Shown: positions 36,828 to 45,066, counted from the first letter of the stretch. The stretch: DNA of 64,000 nt from Flagellimonas profundi (GCF_017313275.1 NZ_JAFLNM010000001.1:992001-1056000), one strand, 5' to 3'. The notes: a model not told the origin generated them from the sequence alone. Program-made: numbers and translations.

Positions 36828-37121
36828 TCACAGCTTCTCTTTCAACCATATTCCAAAACTCTCATTGTGGTATTGGCTACCATCGTATTCAAAGTGCTTG
36901 TACTTGTTAATGAGTCCCAACAAAACTTTGGACACTTTCTCCCTTGGCAACACTGAACCTTGGATGTCTTATACCACTTTTCTCTTCACCATGTACTTGC
37001 CATTGTCCACAATGGCCTTGTCACCGTTTTTACCATATACCACCATCCGAGCATACCCATATACAGCATTATAGACCATGGAGTCAAGTTGGTTGCTATT
37101 GATTTTGACCAGTTCGGACAC
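36828..37121 (-). pseudogene. Gene with in-frame stop, coupled to the SRAP gene
   Basis: A GTG at 37121 overlaps the SRAP stop (TAGTG). The frame runs 50 codons (MSELVKINSNQLDSMVYN...GKYMVKRKVV), meets TAA at 36969-36971, then continues open for 46 codons (DIQGSVLPREKVSKVLLGLI...FGIWLKEKL) to TGA at 36828. Both halves look like coding sequence, so it is most simply a 97-aa gene broken by one nonsense change, or a 50-aa protein with a relict tail. Family unknown. Confidence 0.5.
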
Positions 37122-37840
37122 TAGAAGAGGCTCTGTTGGTTCAATTCGGGATAATCGACCTTGGTAACTGCGATCTCGTGGTTGGTGTCAACGCCTCTCT
37201 TATATAAGTCCCTACTGATAGGATAAGCTTCTATTTCAGATGTGGTAAAACCTGTTTTCATTAGTTCCTTTATACCTAGCTCATGTAGGTCTGGTGACAA
37301 CCAATCTTCTTCCCAATGCTCATCAAGTATTAAAGGCATCCTCTTTTTCCTGTTATGGATTTCAGCAAACTGCTCATTAGCCTCCACCGTCAAGATGGTA
37401 CAGGAAAACAGTTCGTCATCCAATTCACTGTACAGGCCTGCAAAAGCGAATAGAGAATCATCTTTATAGTGACAGAAGTATGGGTATGATACATTCTTAT
37501 GGTGGTGAGGCTCGTGGAAGCCATCTGCGACTATTAGACAGCGTTTATCATAAATGGAATGCTTGTAGGTATTGGATGTGAATACGGACTCACTACGGGC
37601 GTTCAGTGTGTTGTATTTTTTCCAAAAAGTATCAGGGTCATTCATACCGAATGGAGGTACATAACCCCACATGGCTGGATAGATTTCTTCAGGGTTGTCC
37701 ATTGGTATAATATAAAGGTTGCCGTGGGTAAAACCGTTTAGATGGTGATAGGATGTGAATTCGAATTGTATAGCCAAGGTTGCCCTAAAGCGTTTGGTCA
37801 CATCCTTTTCCTCTTTCCGTAATGTGGTACTGAAGCACAT
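37121..37840 (-). CDS. SOS-response-associated peptidase family (SRAP, YedK/HMCES-like)
   Basis: A 239-aa protein. The mature N-terminus would be Cys2 of MCFSTTL, the residue that crosslinks abasic sites in single-stranded DNA. Other SRAP signatures are present: WGYVPPF, LNARSES, CLIVADGFHEPHH (catalytic Glu) and HNRKKRMPLIL (His). The ATG giving MCFS is required for function; an upstream start would hide the cysteine. SRAP genes are frequent in mobile elements, where they may shield abasic or ssDNA intermediates. Confidence 0.9.
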   Translation of the reverse strand: MCFSTTLRKEEKDVTKRFRATLAIQFEFTSYHHLNGFTHGNLYIIPMDNPEEIYPAMWGYVPPFGMNDPDTFWKKYNTLNARSESVFTSNTYKHSIYDKRCLIVADGFHEPHHHKNVSYPYFCHYKDDSLFAFAGLYSELDDELFSCTILTVEANEQFAEIHNRKKRMPLILDEHWEEDWLSPDLHELGIKELMKTGFTTSEIEAYPISRDLYKRGVDTNHEIAVTKVDYPELNQQSLF

Positions 37841-37975
37841 GGTTCCAAGGTACAAAAAAGGTCAAAATCGACAATTTTACTCAAAATCCCCCTCAACCCT
37901 TATCCCTGTTGATTTTGTATGGTAAAACACTCATTACAAAAAGGTTTTAATGTAAATGGAAGCGGAACAAGGCTT

Positions 37976-38247
37976 ATGTAGGTTTGCTCACTAGACGCAC
38001 CCCTTATCTTGGAAGGTTGAGTGATAGAATTCCAATCAAGCTCTTTAGTTTGGTTATCCATAAAGTAACTGGGCAGGTGATGTGCATATTAGGCCAACTC
38101 ATCTCCCTCCCCTTGAGAATATTAAATAAAACAGCTTGGAAAAGCAGTCTGAGTTTCAATTTGGAAGTATACGGGGCAATTAATTCTCAAAAGGCCTATA
38201 AAAGTGTAGTTCTGCCCACTTATATATATTAGTGAGTAAACCTACAT
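37976..38247. repeat. 18-bp inverted-repeat pair bounding 272 bp
   Basis: ATGTAGGTTTGCTCACTA (37976-37993) and its inverse TAGTGAGTAAACCTACAT (38230-38247) differ at one position. The 236 bp between them contains no convincing gene or strong promoter. It sits between the leftward SRAP gene and the rightward HTH gene. It could be a MITE-like insertion or an invertible segment. No clear target duplication is seen. Confidence 0.65.
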
Positions 38248-38548
38248 GTTTTGGGGTAAAATCGACCCTTTTTGCCCCCTGATTGATTTTGGCTACGGGG
38301 CATTTTGATTTTTTCATTTAGGGTGTCGGAGCAGAACAATCAGCATTTGATCAAGTTAGTTTACCCAAGCTATTAACCTATTCTTTCCTTATACCAGTAG
38401 AAATAGGGATTTGTCGGAAAAACATTATGGAGTATTTACTAATATTTAATCCTGTTGGTATTCTCAGATATTCTTCCGATCTTTGAACTGTAAAATAAAT
38501 AAGACAACAAAACATTTTTTGTTAAACTTTGTTTTTTTAACATATTTT

Positions 38549-38561
38549 CCGTATGTTACGG
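38549..38561. promoter_or_regulatory. CCGTA-TGT-TACGG palindrome upstream of the HTH gene
   Basis: The perfect 5-bp arms overlap a second inverted pair AACATA / TATGTT. It is 120 bp before the ATG of the HTH protein, in an otherwise empty 430-bp AT-rich interval (38248-38681). A candidate operator or replication-control site. Confidence 0.35.
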
Positions 38562-38681
38562 ACTTTTAACTTCTGAATCTTTAGAGTTACCCCAAGGGGT
38601 ACGCCAATCCGAGCTATACGCATAGTCACGGTGGTACATGAGCCATATTTTGGTTCTGGATTCGGGCAACGCCAAAAATAA

Positions 38682-39755
38682 ATGCGCTCCAAAAAAATTC
38701 ATTTCAACAACCTACACTTACACGATTTACAAGGGAAACAATACGAGGTATTCCACCCAAATAAGATGTTCGTAGAGGTCAAGCTAAATCAGCTTGAAAG
38801 GTTTAACACCATATCCAAAAGCCAAGATTTTTTTGACCATTGGGGAGTCAGTTTTATAATGAACTCACTTATTGGACTTCTGTACTGCAACCCAAACTTC
38901 ACAATGAATGACATCCTAAGGCAGTATGACATACTTGACAGGAGGTTGTCCATTCCTCAATGGGTCAAGGATGAGATTCATACCGAGGTTGCCTGTATAA
39001 TGAACGAGAATCTTGTTGAGGGTATAATCAATGAGATGCTGAAGGATGAGAGAGCCATCAAGCAGGTGGGTCTTCAAAGAGCTTGGTTGATTGACACTTC
39101 CATAGAAACAAATTCAGATGAGTACAAAGCGCTGTATAAAAAGGCCAAAGGTGAATATACTCAAACCAAGAGGGTTGACCAATTGAAGGCAGTCCTGACC
39201 AATTGGGACATCAAAAAGCAAGGAATGCCAACCAACAAAAACTTGGCAGAGTATGTGGGCATCAAAGAATCCACCATCACAAGAAGTTACAGTACCCTAA
39301 TCAAGGAGGAAAAAAGGCTTGCAAAGGAAGGAAAGAATAGAGGTTCGAGGTCGGATATCGGAAAAAAGATATCCCTTTACTACGATGATAAAGGAATAGG
39401 GTATGACCACGGATACCTAATGAGAACCAATGAAAAACTATACTTCCCACTCAATGGAAAGTACACCGTCAACAACTTTGGGGAAATCTGCAAGAAGAAC
39501 CAAAAAGGTCAGTACAAGGTAATGAGCGTTGACAAGGACGGGTTCTGCCAATTGACCATAGAAGGTAAAAGGTGCAAGGTAAATCCCACCAAGACCATGG
39601 TAGAAGTCCTCTTCAAGGAAATGACTGAACCGAACAGGGAAGAATTGGGAGAATCATTCAACCTCTTCTCCATGAACAAGGAACAGCTTCAAGAAAACAT
39701 CAAAGAACACTCCAACCCAACTACCCTAACTATTAGACAAAATTTATGTCATTGA
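38682..39755 (+). CDS. HTH protein with NUMOD4-like tail
   Basis: A 357-aa protein. The first 170 residues are helical and Lys/Asn-rich. A helix-turn-helix lies at about 186-210 (MPTNKNLAEYVGIKESTITR). A region at about 258-310 (KYTVNNFGEICKKNQKGQYKV...DGFCQLTIEGKRCKVNPT) resembles NUMOD4-type modular DNA-binding domains of homing endonucleases. No nuclease motif is seen. A replication-initiator-like or regulatory role for the element is plausible but unproven. The largest gene of the element after the integrase. Confidence 0.6.
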   Translation: MRSKKIHFNNLHLHDLQGKQYEVFHPNKMFVEVKLNQLERFNTISKSQDFFDHWGVSFIMNSLIGLLYCNPNFTMNDILRQYDILDRRLSIPQWVKDEIHTEVACIMNENLVEGIINEMLKDERAIKQVGLQRAWLIDTSIETNSDEYKALYKKAKGEYTQTKRVDQLKAVLTNWDIKKQGMPTNKNLAEYVGIKESTITRSYSTLIKEEKRLAKEGKNRGSRSDIGKKISLYYDDKGIGYDHGYLMRTNEKLYFPLNGKYTVNNFGEICKKNQKGQYKVMSVDKDGFCQLTIEGKRCKVNPTKTMVEVLFKEMTEPNREELGESFNLFSMNKEQLQENIKEHSNPTTLTIRQNLCH

Positions 39756-40063
39756 AAATCAGTTGAATGGCTTTTTTTATGCCCGATACTTTCCCGACAT
39801 TTCAAAGGACCATATAACTTCAACTTTTTTAAACGGTGTCGCCCATTGCTCCTAGTGAGAGAAAAAAGCTGTGAGATTGGACGGGGCGGTGGGAAAAATT
39901 GGATTTAGGGGGGCGGGGTCTTCAATGGGTAGGTTCTTCTGGTCAGACGGACACTATGTTAGGTCAACCTATATTCCTTCGAAGTATTAAGTTTTACTTA
40001 CCAACGGGTAATTTTCTTTTAAATTTAGCTCTTTATCTTATATAAATATTTGTTTCAATTAAC
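39756..40063. other. Gene-free interval with a G-rich tract
   Basis: No gene is seen. Positions 39883-39918 carry runs of 4, 3, 6 and 4 G separated by short loops and one long loop, conspicuous against the AT-rich surroundings. It could fold as a G-quadruplex or be part of a transfer or replication origin; nothing more can be said. Confidence 0.35.
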
Positions 40064-40639
40064 TTACTTCCAAAATTCCCAAAACGGTTTCTTTTTGGGA
40101 ATGAGTTTAGGTCTATCTGTGTATATTACTCTACCATTCTCATCCCTTCTAGCTGAAACACTGGTTGAACATCTACATAAGTCCCTTGTACAATCTTTAT
40201 TTGCTAAAGGCAAAACCAAATCATCTGTGATGGGAAATCTTTGCCTCGCCACTGATTTAGCGTGTTCACAGTCGGGGTCTGGAATAACCGCCAACTCCAA
40301 TATCACATCCTTTCCCTGTCCATCCTTGATTTGCTGTTGAGCCATAAATACCTCCTGAGCCAATCTAAGCCTAGTGTATTGATTACTGTTCTTGCCCTCG
40401 TATCTAGATATAAAAACAGACATTAAATGATATATGCTTGATTGAGTTTGTGGTCTATGAGCATTTTCCATTATCAACCTGTTGAACAATCCCCACAAAT
40501 AATCATTTACAGAGCCTTTTGGTTGCATTGACTTGAACTGTTCAAAGTCCTGCTCAAACTCTTCCCTATTCATACCTGAAATCCTTTCCAAGTTCCTGCC
40601 AAAATTATTCCAAGCGGTTTTTATGGTGAAGGTTGTCAT
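40064..40639 (-). CDS. Unknown element protein with cysteine cluster
   Basis: A 191-aa soluble protein. Its first 110 residues are helical; the last 80 contain PDCEHAKSVARQRF and KDCTRDLCRCS, a possible metal-binding cluster, and a basic, aromatic end (PKKKPFWEFWK). It starts at an ATG. Family not recognised. The DCEHA...C..D.C.C spacing resembles zinc-binding folds only loosely. Confidence 0.6.
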   Translation of the reverse strand: MTTFTIKTAWNNFGRNLERISGMNREEFEQDFEQFKSMQPKGSVNDYLWGLFNRLIMENAHRPQTQSSIYHLMSVFISRYEGKNSNQYTRLRLAQEVFMAQQQIKDGQGKDVILELAVIPDPDCEHAKSVARQRFPITDDLVLPLANKDCTRDLCRCSTSVSARRDENGRVIYTDRPKLIPKKKPFWEFWK

Positions 40640-40722
40640 AGATATGATTAGTGTTTCTCAAAGATAACCAATTGGACACCAACAATAAACCCCTCCCAAA
40701 GTTGCAAGGGGTGTATAATAAA

Positions 40723-40956
40723 CTAGTTCCAAACAGAATCAAATGCCTCCACAATCTGACGCTTTAGGTCAGTTGGCACATTCTCATCAACAATCAATTT
40801 GACCTCTCCTTTGGTGGGGTGGGTCTGCATTATGTACATTGCATCAGTGGTGTCAAATTCACCATCATAAGATTCTTTGATGGCACTCACCTTGCTGTTA
40901 AACTCTTCCAATTTGGCAGTGTAATCCTGCCCATAAAGTCTTTCAGAAAATTTCAT
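40723..40956 (-). CDS. Small acidic protein, unknown (77 aa)
   Basis: A 77-aa soluble protein starting MKFSERLYGQDYTAKLEEFN, with mixed helix and strand. The spacing of 83 bp to the next gene on the same strand suggests one transcript. No motif recognised. Confidence 0.5.
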   Translation of the reverse strand: MKFSERLYGQDYTAKLEEFNSKVSAIKESYDGEFDTTDAMYIMQTHPTKGEVKLIVDENVPTDLKRQIVEAFDSVWN

Positions 40957-41122
40957 AAAATAGTTTTTTTTTATTAAAATACAAAGGTACGATAAATTAT
41001 GCTTATGTATTTTTGCTCCCTTTTTTGTACGGATGTTGATAAAAGTGTTAAGAACCGAAGTCAGAAAAATTTCACAAAATTGGGATATGAGCCTATCTTG
41101 CTCACTTCAAAACACTTGGATT

Positions 41123-41584
41123 ATGGAATATTGGAAGGTGGCTACCGCCATCATTACACTAGTGGGGTTTGTGTTCTTGGTTTGGAAGTTCGCCCATTAC
41201 TTGCAGGATAGAAAAGAAAAGAAGCTAAAAGAAATGCCCGTGGAAGATGTCAGCTTTGATAAGATACTGGAAGAATACAACAATGTCACCCCGCTTCAAA
41301 GGAAAAAGTTCAAGTCATGCTATGAAGGTGTGAAGGTCAAATGGCATGTGAGTTTCTGTGCAATTGCCGAAACATACCAAATGGGAAGGGTTGTAAAGGT
41401 GATAAGTGCTTACAAAAGATTACTTTTTGTGAACTTCAAAACTGACCTGAAGAAATTTCCAATTATCAAAAGTGCCAAGGAAGGTGATAAATTCATAGTC
41501 ACTGGATTGGTGGACAAGGTTAAAGGGGAAAAAGTTTATTTGAAATTAATCCATATTGAAAAGAACAAGTTTTTTGTAGTCTAA
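41123..41584 (+). CDS. Membrane-anchored protein with OB-like domain
   Basis: About 153 aa from ATG 41123 (MEYWKVATAIITLVGFVFLV). One N-terminal membrane helix is followed by a Lys/Glu linker and a beta-rich domain (LQRKKFKSCYEGVKVKWHV...GDKFIVTGLVDKVKGEKVYL) that reads like an OB fold. The open frame extends upstream to 41033, but that part is not convincing. It sits 15 bp before another membrane protein gene; the two may act together. Function unknown. Confidence 0.6.
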   Translation: MEYWKVATAIITLVGFVFLVWKFAHYLQDRKEKKLKEMPVEDVSFDKILEEYNNVTPLQRKKFKSCYEGVKVKWHVSFCAIAETYQMGRVVKVISAYKRLLFVNFKTDLKKFPIIKSAKEGDKFIVTGLVDKVKGEKVYLKLIHIEKNKFFVV

Positions 41585-41599
41585 TCAACAATCAAGCAA

Positions 41600-42226
41600 A
41601 TGAAACCGAACAGATACATAAAAGCAATGGAAATCGGGCTTGCCCACGAAAAAGAAGGTATAACCTATCTCGAATTGTTGAGTCAAATAGAATACGAATT
41701 AGGGTATAAATTTAGCTTTGGAGCGGAAAGTTCTTTTTTTGAATGGTTTATTGATAATTTTAGTATTGGAATAGGTAAGTTAAACAAGAATTTTTACAGA
41801 AGGCACTTTTTGCGCTATTTGGAGGATAAGCAAATAAATGATATTGACCCTGAATTCGGAAGCTATAAAGAACTAATGCGTATTCTTAATGAATCGTTTC
41901 GTTTAGATGGACACGCTGCAAAACAATACCTCGATTATCAAGAGCTGGTTGAATCTAGACAGACCGCTCAAGATGCCCGTAAAGCTTCAACGAAGGCAAA
42001 TGAGAAAGCTTCAAAATCCATAAGGCTTGCTATATGGGCAATTGTGGTCAGTGCAGCCGTGGGGATATCCAGTATCATTATTGATTGGGTGGCTCTCAGC
42101 AATTCCCCCGTGCAACCATACAAAGTCAAGGTCATAGAGAACAAAGAACTGGAAGAGATAAAGGAATGGTTAGATAAAGCTGAAATGATGTTGGAAACCT
42201 ATGAGTCGGATTCCATTTCAAATTAA
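41600..42226 (+). CDS. Membrane protein with soluble N-terminal domain
   Basis: A 208-aa protein. Residues 1-110 are soluble and possibly winged-helix-like (GITYLELLSQIEYELGYKFS...KNFYRRHFLRYLED). A short coiled coil (115-135) leads into one membrane helix (about 141-163), then a short acidic tail. Membrane-tethered pairs like this occur in flavobacterial islands and are unnamed. It overlaps the convergent gene by 4 bp. Confidence 0.6.
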   Translation: MKPNRYIKAMEIGLAHEKEGITYLELLSQIEYELGYKFSFGAESSFFEWFIDNFSIGIGKLNKNFYRRHFLRYLEDKQINDIDPEFGSYKELMRILNESFRLDGHAAKQYLDYQELVESRQTAQDARKASTKANEKASKSIRLAIWAIVVSAAVGISSIIIDWVALSNSPVQPYKVKVIENKELEEIKEWLDKAEMMLETYESDSISN

Positions 42227-42462
42227 TCCTTTCTTTCAATGGAGTGTATGTCCTTAATTTTAATTGGTAAATCTAATCTTCCCTTACCCTCCAATTTCAC
42301 CGTGACAACAATCTCATGCAAATCCTGTAAGTCTGATGAAAGTTTCTCTATGTGGTCAATACTATTTTTAGCGGATTGGATAATACCTTGGATACTTTCG
42401 CCGTCCACCTTTTCCAAAGTGACCATTTCATCGATAAAGATTTTGACATATTTGACCCACAT
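42223..42462 (-). CDS. Small helical protein, unknown (79 aa)
   Basis: Begins MWVKYVKIFIDEMV at ATG 42462, with mostly helical, heptad-like content (SIQGIIQSAKNSIDHIEKLS), then a short beta-like end. The frame extends eight codons upstream to a TTG. Its convergent overlap with the preceding membrane protein is only 4 bp, which supports both being real. Confidence 0.45.
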   Translation of the reverse strand: MWVKYVKIFIDEMVTLEKVDGESIQGIIQSAKNSIDHIEKLSSDLQDLHEIVVTVKLEGKGRLDLPIKIKDIHSIERKD

Positions 42463-42474
42463 ACCCAAATATAA

Positions 42475-42585
42475 TTGAATTTGCAATCATCTAATTTTCT
42501 TGACACAATAGAAGACTATAAACTTAATTCCGCATTAATTAAAAAGGGAGTGATTGTAGATGAGAAATGGTTAGAGTTAACATAA
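42475..42585 (+). pseudogene. Possible C-terminal gene remnant
   Basis: A 36-codon open frame without ATG (TTG at 42475) reads SNFLDTIEDYKLNSALIKKG and ends EKWLELT. The composition looks protein-like, but no start or partner is visible. The following 42586-42910 is AT-rich and holds nothing I can support apart from the upstream region of the next gene. Confidence 0.2.
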
Positions 42586-42910
42586 ACAGAAAATAACACT
42601 AAATTGCAATATAATAATAATGGGGCGACCAAAGGCCCTTAATTTATACTAGAAAAACAGTGCTTTTTTATACCCCTTTATCTTGATAGCAGGAACATGC
42701 ATTAAGTCTAGTAACTAGTAGCTAATCCATAAAACATTTACACATTACTTGTAATCAAAATTGAATTACATATTTAAACTCACATATTGTTTTAGTTCAA
42801 AATGAACATTCTACAAATTAAGAAGGCCTCTAAAAGAAATTAAAAACTTTTCAGTTATCTTAAAACAGATTAATTGCCAAAATTGTAAGATATATTCAAA
42901 TCAATTTAAA

Positions 42911-43306
42911 ATGAAAAAAATCATAATTTTAATCTTAATTGTTGCTTTTTCAAACAACTTATATTCACAAACAACCGTAAATGAAAAAATCAATCAAGTA
43001 AAAGTGTTTTTTCAAAAACATTGTCAAGCAGAATCTGAAAAGACGGTATTTTTTAATAAAGTGGAGAGAATTTTGGAGTTAGATGGTTATCAAATACCTT
43101 TTTTAGATGTAAAGGTAAATTATGTATTTAACGATACATACCCTGAATATAGTGATTATGTGCATTTTGAGTGTGAATACAATAATGAGTGCATGATTGA
43201 CCCTACCAACAAAAATGCAGTTGGGTTTTATGTTCCCTTTGCATCGAAGGATAAATCATACCAGTTTATTAATCTAATTGCTGAGCTTAGAGAATTTTAT
43301 GAATAA
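42911..43306 (+). CDS. Secreted protein, unknown (131 aa)
   Basis: Signal peptide MKKIIILILIVAFSNNLYSQ, probably cleaved before TTVNE. The mature 110 residues contain three cysteines (KHCQAES, HFECEYNNECM) and many aromatics. It is AT-rich relative to the core genome, in keeping with acquired cargo. No domain recognised. Confidence 0.6.
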   Translation: MKKIIILILIVAFSNNLYSQTTVNEKINQVKVFFQKHCQAESEKTVFFNKVERILELDGYQIPFLDVKVNYVFNDTYPEYSDYVHFECEYNNECMIDPTNKNAVGFYVPFASKDKSYQFINLIAELREFYE

Positions 43307-43635
43307 GAAAATAGTAAAACAATTTATTGCAACTATTTATAAGAAATGTTTCATAAAGTAATTATTATGATGCTAAAATCTGTAAACCACATATAATACG
43401 TTACTAATGAAACTTTCTGAATACTAAAGACCGAAAGCAAAACCGCACTTTGTAATATCCCTTTACCTTAACCTTGACACAAGACACAAACTTCAGAAAA
43501 TCTCACCATTAAATATTGGATAAGGTCCATTAAATATCATTTAATCCTTTTTTCTTGCATCTGATCGAAAAACACCTTCAGCTTTAGGATCTTTTAATGA
43601 TTAGTTCAAAGTTGCGGCCATAAAACAAGATTGTT
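43307..43635. other. Gene-free interval
   Basis: 329 bp of AT-rich sequence. No ORF of credible length, strong hairpin or convincing promoter box was found on either strand. Confidence 0.4.
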
Positions 43636-44019
43636 ATGGAACTCATTAAACTTAAGGTCAAAGAACAGACGGCAACAGGTGCAAGCGCTAAAAATATCGC
43701 TAACAGCTTTATTGAAGCATGCGTCATGCTCGATGCAGCAATTCTGGATTCACTAATAGAGGAGGATAAATACTTTGATGACTTGGACAAATATCGATTC
43801 TTAGCGTTTCTGAGCAAGCAATTCGATTCGGCAAAGGCAAAGGGCCTAAATAAAATGATCGTTAAAACTGGGCGCTGTCATTTCTGCGCAAGAGGTCATT
43901 CCACCTATGAATTCTACGGCAAAGACTCAAAGCCTGAGTTCGCATATGTTGTAGAGATAAAAAACGGTGTGGTAAAGAACATCCTCAACTGTAATCTGAG
44001 TTCGGGTTGGGGGTATTAA
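43636..44019 (+). CDS. Unknown protein with CxxC-H motif
   Basis: A 127-aa protein. The N-terminal part (EQTATGASAKNIANSFIEACVMLDAAILDSL) is helical; the C-terminal part has GRCHFCARGH, a possible zinc knuckle, and EFAYVVEIKNGVVKNILNC, which is beta-rich. The layout recalls SnoaL/NTF2-like folds, but the match is weak. Last cargo gene before the right end of the element. Confidence 0.55.
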   Translation: MELIKLKVKEQTATGASAKNIANSFIEACVMLDAAILDSLIEEDKYFDDLDKYRFLAFLSKQFDSAKAKGLNKMIVKTGRCHFCARGHSTYEFYGKDSKPEFAYVVEIKNGVVKNILNCNLSSGWGY

Positions 44020-44098
44020 AGCAGAGGTACAGGTCAACTCAGTTATTAAAAACTCTTTTTTTCAATTTGTGATATTTTATATAAAAACCTATTTATAA

Positions 44099-44124
44099 AA
44101 GCCCCTCCAGTAAGGTAGGGGTTT
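44099..44124 (+). terminator. Weak intrinsic terminator at the right end of the element
   Basis: The stem AAGCCCCT / AGGGGTTT encloses a 10-nt loop and is followed by an AT-rich but interrupted T tract (TATTATTTG). It may insulate the chimeric DUF72 promoter from element transcription. Confidence 0.4.
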
Positions 44125-44129
44125 ATTAT

Positions 44130-44159
44130 TTGTAGTCAACCTTTAAATCTATAACTTTA
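44130..44159 (+). promoter_or_regulatory. Element-borne promoter for the chimeric DUF72 gene
   Basis: TTG at 44130-44132, a 19-bp spacer, then TAACTTTA at 44152-44159 (one mismatch to TAnnTTTG). A second TAACTTTA follows 2 bp later. It is 22 bp before the ATG at 44182 and inside the element, so integration replaces the resident promoter. Confidence 0.45.
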
Positions 44160-44181
44160 TTTAACTTTATAATAAATCCTA

Positions 44182-45066
44182 ATGAAATTCGGAAAAGTAG
44201 ACCATCCAGAACTTATAGATTTCACCATTCCGCCCGACCATCCAGACACACATCCGATATTAACAGAAACTTCAAGCAATAAGCCTCTGGATATTAGAGT
44301 GGGGCACCCAAAATGGAGTTTACCAACATCAAGTTTAACAAAGGATGAATTGGCTTATTATTCCACTCAGTTCAACAGTATTGAATTGAACGCCTCCTTC
44401 TATCGTATATTTCCTGCCGAACAGTATGAAAAATGGTATGACAAGACTCCAGAGGGTTTTAAATTCTTTCCTAAGATGACCAGGGAAGTAAGCCATCTTC
44501 GACGAATGAACGACAAGGCATTGGAAGCAGCAGACCGATATCTGGAAGTAACCCCTCTATTGAGAGAAAAGTTGGGGACTATTTTTCTGCAAATGCACAA
44601 TAACTTCGGACCTAAAAATTGGGATAGGGTAGTCCGTTTTGTGGAATACTGGCCCAAAGAGTTTCCTTTGGCCATGGAGTTTCGGCACACCGATTGGTTC
44701 AACGATCAAAAAGTTGCCGATGAACTTTATCATTTATTGGAAGAAAACAACATTGCCAATATTTTGGTGGATACGGCCGGTAGGAGGGACCTTATGCACA
44801 TGAGATTGACCAAGAATGAGGCATTTGTTAGATATGTTGGTGCCAATCACGAATCCGATTATCCCCGTTTGGATGATTGGGTCGATCGTTTATCTTCTTG
44901 GATGTCCATGGGATTGGAGAACATTCATTTCTTTGTGCATCAAAACCTTGAGTTGGAATCACCTTTGTTGTCCGCCTATTTCATAAAGCGGCTAAACGAC
45001 AAATTAGGTTTTGATTTGCACATTCCCAAAACCACTTTGCCCCCACAAAAGCGTTTATTTGATTAA
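44182..45066 (+). CDS. DUF72 (YecE-like) protein, element-host chimera
   Basis: A 294-aa (beta/alpha)-barrel-like DUF72 protein. Residues 1-54 are encoded by the element (ending GHPKWSLPTSSLTK), and from D55 (DELAYYSTQFNSIELNASFY) the sequence is the resident gene. The normal host start has GCAKWNRQELKNFYPRGTK, so the replacement is five residues shorter just before the junction but keeps the frame and the G-x-x-KW core. Downstream motifs typical of the family are intact (FFPKMTREVSH, FLQMHNNFGPKNW, AMEFRHTDWF). Molecular function of DUF72 is not established. Confidence 0.88.
   Translation: MKFGKVDHPELIDFTIPPDHPDTHPILTETSSNKPLDIRVGHPKWSLPTSSLTKDELAYYSTQFNSIELNASFYRIFPAEQYEKWYDKTPEGFKFFPKMTREVSHLRRMNDKALEAADRYLEVTPLLREKLGTIFLQMHNNFGPKNWDRVVRFVEYWPKEFPLAMEFRHTDWFNDQKVADELYHLLEENNIANILVDTAGRRDLMHMRLTKNEAFVRYVGANHESDYPRLDDWVDRLSSWMSMGLENIHFFVHQNLELESPLLSAYFIKRLNDKLGFDLHIPKTTLPPQKRLFD
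44338..44344. other. Right attachment core (attR), ACAAAGG
   Basis: The element side reads CATCAAGTTTA and the host side ATGAATTGGC. The core lies inside codons 53-55 of the chimeric DUF72 gene. Confidence 0.7.

Larger units (their letters stand above)
33364..44344 (+). mobile_element. Integrative element in a DUF72 gene, ~10.97 kb
   Basis: Bounded by ACAAAGG at 33364-33370 (left) and 44338-44344 (right). The left host sequence is the DUF72 5' part and the right host sequence its 3' part. A large serine recombinase gene starts 68 bp inside the left end, as expected for an integrase beside its attachment site. Cargo includes a second small recombinase, an SRAP protein, a HTH protein and eight or more unknown genes. 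No conjugation or capsid genes are seen, so it is probably a mobilisable or satellite-type island. The right end supplies a new 5' end and promoter to the interrupted gene. Confidence 0.85.

Noticed and set aside
37984..38232. An 82-codon rightward frame inside the 272-bp inverted-repeat segment
   Set aside because: It starts with TTG, begins and ends within the repeat arms, and its composition is not protein-like; more likely incidental.
37853..38275. Two TCAAAATCGAC / GTAAAATCGACC words as possible replication iterons
   Set aside because: Only two inexact copies, about 400 bp apart; too few to support an origin.
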